A DNA stretch of 64,000 bases, taken from NCBI GenBank assembly GCA_001870995.2, contig MLAV02000001.1, forward strand, positions 310,001 through 374,000, written 5' to 3'. Origin of the DNA: Chitinophaga sp. CB10. GTDB taxonomy: Bacteria > Bacteroidota > Bacteroidia > Chitinophagales > Chitinophagaceae. Positions 62,564 through 64,000 of this stretch are shown here, piece by piece (position 1 is the first letter of the stretch; each line of letters starts with the position of its first letter). Both the position numbers and the translations under genes were made by a program. The notes under the pieces were generated by a model. It was not told where the DNA came from and ran no database searches. It saw only the letters and a list, made by a program, of their open reading frames with translations.

Positions 62564-64000
62564 CTATACCGGCATCCCGAAAAGCTGTAGCTTTTCCAGG
62601 ATATCCTCCTCGCGGTAAGGCTTTACCAGATAATCGCTGAAGCCGGATCGCAGGTACAACGCCAGGTCCTCCTCGAGTACATTCCCGGTTATCGCAATAA
62701 TGGTCACGGCCGCCTTATCCTTGTCCGGCCAGTTCCTGATCGCCTGCGCCATGGCTAACCCATCCATGCCCGGCAGGTCAATATCGGTCAGTACGATATC
62801 GAACCGGTAGGTATCAAACGCGGTTAACCCTTCTTCCGCAGTGGACACCACTTTGTAGTGTACCTGCATGCGGTCCAGCATCAGCGATAATAACTTTTGA
62901 TTCAACACGCTGTCTTCCACCACCAGGATCCTGGTGAGTGCGCTGTGGCGTTCCAGGTCGCCTACGTTCACCGGCACCGTTACCTTCCTCGTAGCGGGCG
63001 TATGCTCCACCGGTGGATATTTAATTTCAAAAAAGAACGTGGACCCCTTACCGTGAATGCTCTTCACGTAGATCTTGCCTTCGTGCAGGTCGATAATCTT
63101 TTTGGCGATGTGCAGCCCAAGGCCGCTGCCGGTGGCCTTATTGTACGAGGTTTCCGCCGTACCCGCCTGTGTAAACGCATCGAAGAGCTGCGGCAGATCG
63201 CGGTTATGAATGCCGATGCCGGTATCCGTCACGGCTACTTCCAGGAGGTTGGCAGCCGTATCCGTCTGCCGCATAGAAGCGGTGATCGTGATATTCCCGG
63301 TGTCGGTATATTTTATGGCATTGGCCACCAGGTTGGTGATCACCTGTTTGAGGCGGAAGGCATCTCCACAAACCATGAGAGTGGTAGGGAAGTAGATGCT
63401 GACCGTCATGCGGAGCTGCTTCATCTCCGCCTGTACCAGCAGGGCATTGCAGACTTCCTCAATGGCGGCCCGCGGCGAAAACTTCTCCTGCTTCAGTACC
63501 AGTTTCTGCGTTTCTATCTTCGTATAATCGAGCACGTTATTGACTACCTGCAACAGCATTTCCGCACTGGTGCGTATAGCCGATACCGTTTCCGGCTTGT
63601 ATTCCTGCTTCAGTTGCTGCGTATAGCCCAGCACGCTATGAATAGGCGTCCGCAGCTCGTGACTGATGGTGGCGGCAAACTCGGACTTCTGCCGCGCCAG
63701 GCGCTCCGCCTGTTGTTGGCTGCGCAGCAGGGCCAGGTCGTACCGGTACAGCCGCATGATGCCGTACACAATCAACGCTGCCAGTAGCAACACCAGCGGG
63801 ATTTCCCAATAGCTCTGCTGCCAGATGCGATGCACGGCGCCGGTGGCGGCGTTTTGCTGTGCCTGTCGCTGCTCGCTGGCGGCTGCCAGCACATTTTCCC
63901 GTGCTGCCTGCAGGAGGGAGTCCAGCGCCGCAAAAATGCGGGTGCTGCCCACTACCAGTTCCTGCTCTGCATTGTTCATAGCGCGCCGGGTTTTGGCCGC
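62564..64000 (-). CDS. Hybrid sensor histidine kinase/response regulator (N-terminus cut by the window edge)
   Basis: At least 478 residues are visible and the frame stays open to the window end. One membrane helix is visible (SYWEIPLVLLLAALIVYGIM), then the dimerisation domain with the phospho-acceptor in FAATISHELRTPIHSVL, the N-box LVANAIKYTDTG, G-boxes VTDTGIGI and GSGLGLHIAKK, and a C-terminal receiver with the phospho-Asp in TDIDLPGMDG and the late Lys in DYLVKPYR. No HPt domain after it in the visible part. Signal and target unknown. Confidence 0.93.
   Translation of the reverse strand, partial: AAKTRRAMNNAEQELVVGSTRIFAALDSLLQAARENVLAAASEQRQAQQNAATGAVHRIWQQSYWEIPLVLLLAALIVYGIMRLYRYDLALLRSQQQAERLARQKSEFAATISHELRTPIHSVLGYTQQLKQEYKPETVSAIRTSAEMLLQVVNNVLDYTKIETQKLVLKQEKFSPRAAIEEVCNALLVQAEMKQLRMTVSIYFPTTLMVCGDAFRLKQVITNLVANAIKYTDTGNITITASMRQTDTAANLLEVAVTDTGIGIHNRDLPQLFDAFTQAGTAETSYNKATGSGLGLHIAKKIIDLHEGKIYVKSIHGKGSTFFFEIKYPPVEHTPATRKVTVPVNVGDLERHSALTRILVVEDSVLNQKLLSLMLDRMQVHYKVVSTAEEGLTAFDTYRFDIVLTDIDLPGMDGLAMAQAIRNWPDKDKAAVTIIAITGNVLEEDLALYLRSGFSDYLVKPYREEDILEKLQLFGMPV

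Overview
The window reads as a chromosomal segment of a member of the Bacteroidota, most likely a Chitinophaga-like member of the Chitinophagaceae. Grounds: many starts lack a Shine-Dalgarno sequence, promoters fit the Bacteroidota TAnnTTTG -7 element, and the families are typical of the group (ChrB/ChrA with AraC-type regulators, DUF1080 and TIM-barrel sugar proteins, YncE-phosphoesterase fusion, SHOCT proteins, small lipoproteins). There is one tRNA (Pro, GGG), no rRNA, no recognisable transposase or integrase and no CRISPR array. The species assignment is inference from gene content.

Layout. 1-12 kb: the end of a molybdopterin hydroxylase subunit, two AraC regulators, an aldo/keto reductase, two MFS transporters (the first behind a structured leader with a terminator), a Tat-exported sugar isomerase, a DUF1080 lipoprotein, a PEBP protein, and a divergent HxlR/SDR pair. 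12-17 kb: a PKD lipoprotein, a secreted S41 peptidase and two paralogous NmrA-like proteins. 17-23 kb: a three-GAF sigma-54 activator followed upstream by two ankyrin proteins; a candidate sigma-54 promoter and three regularly spaced half-sites lie between the activator and one NmrA-like gene. 23-36 kb: Na+/H+ antiporter, cold-shock protein, YncE-phosphoesterase, AI-2E-type permease, VOC protein, and a chromate locus (chrA plus a ChrB-domain/AraC fusion). 36-42 kb: desaturase, purK-purE, GT39 glycosyltransferase, a DUF1826-like gene behind a tandemly repeated promoter, a Crp/Fnr regulator and a flavodoxin-fold reductase.

42.3-47.8 kb is visibly more AT-rich and looks accessory. It holds an AAA15 ATPase/RloB pair, a candidate anti-phage system of the AbiL/RloAB kind, then an AraC paralogue diverging from a carboxymuconolactone decarboxylase/ABM pair, and a SHOCT protein. 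It ends near tRNA-Pro. 48-64 kb: two very small lipoproteins, an old yellow enzyme, an aldo/keto reductase, a LuxR-type regulator, a second desaturase, a DUF308 protein, an M1 peptidase with an in-frame TAG near its start, cobyric acid synthase and a CobD-like aminotransferase, an epimerase-like protein, about 0.75 kb of 45/90-bp tandem repeats, three small genes (one DUF6881), and a hybrid histidine kinase cut by the window edge.

The points most worth a second look are the AAA15/RloB pair with a palindrome over its start codon, the ChrB-AraC fusion, the sigma-54 promoter with spaced half-sites, the motif shared by two distant AraC paralogues, the tandem repeats, and genes whose -7 element sits 4-5 nt before the start codon, implying leaderless mRNAs.
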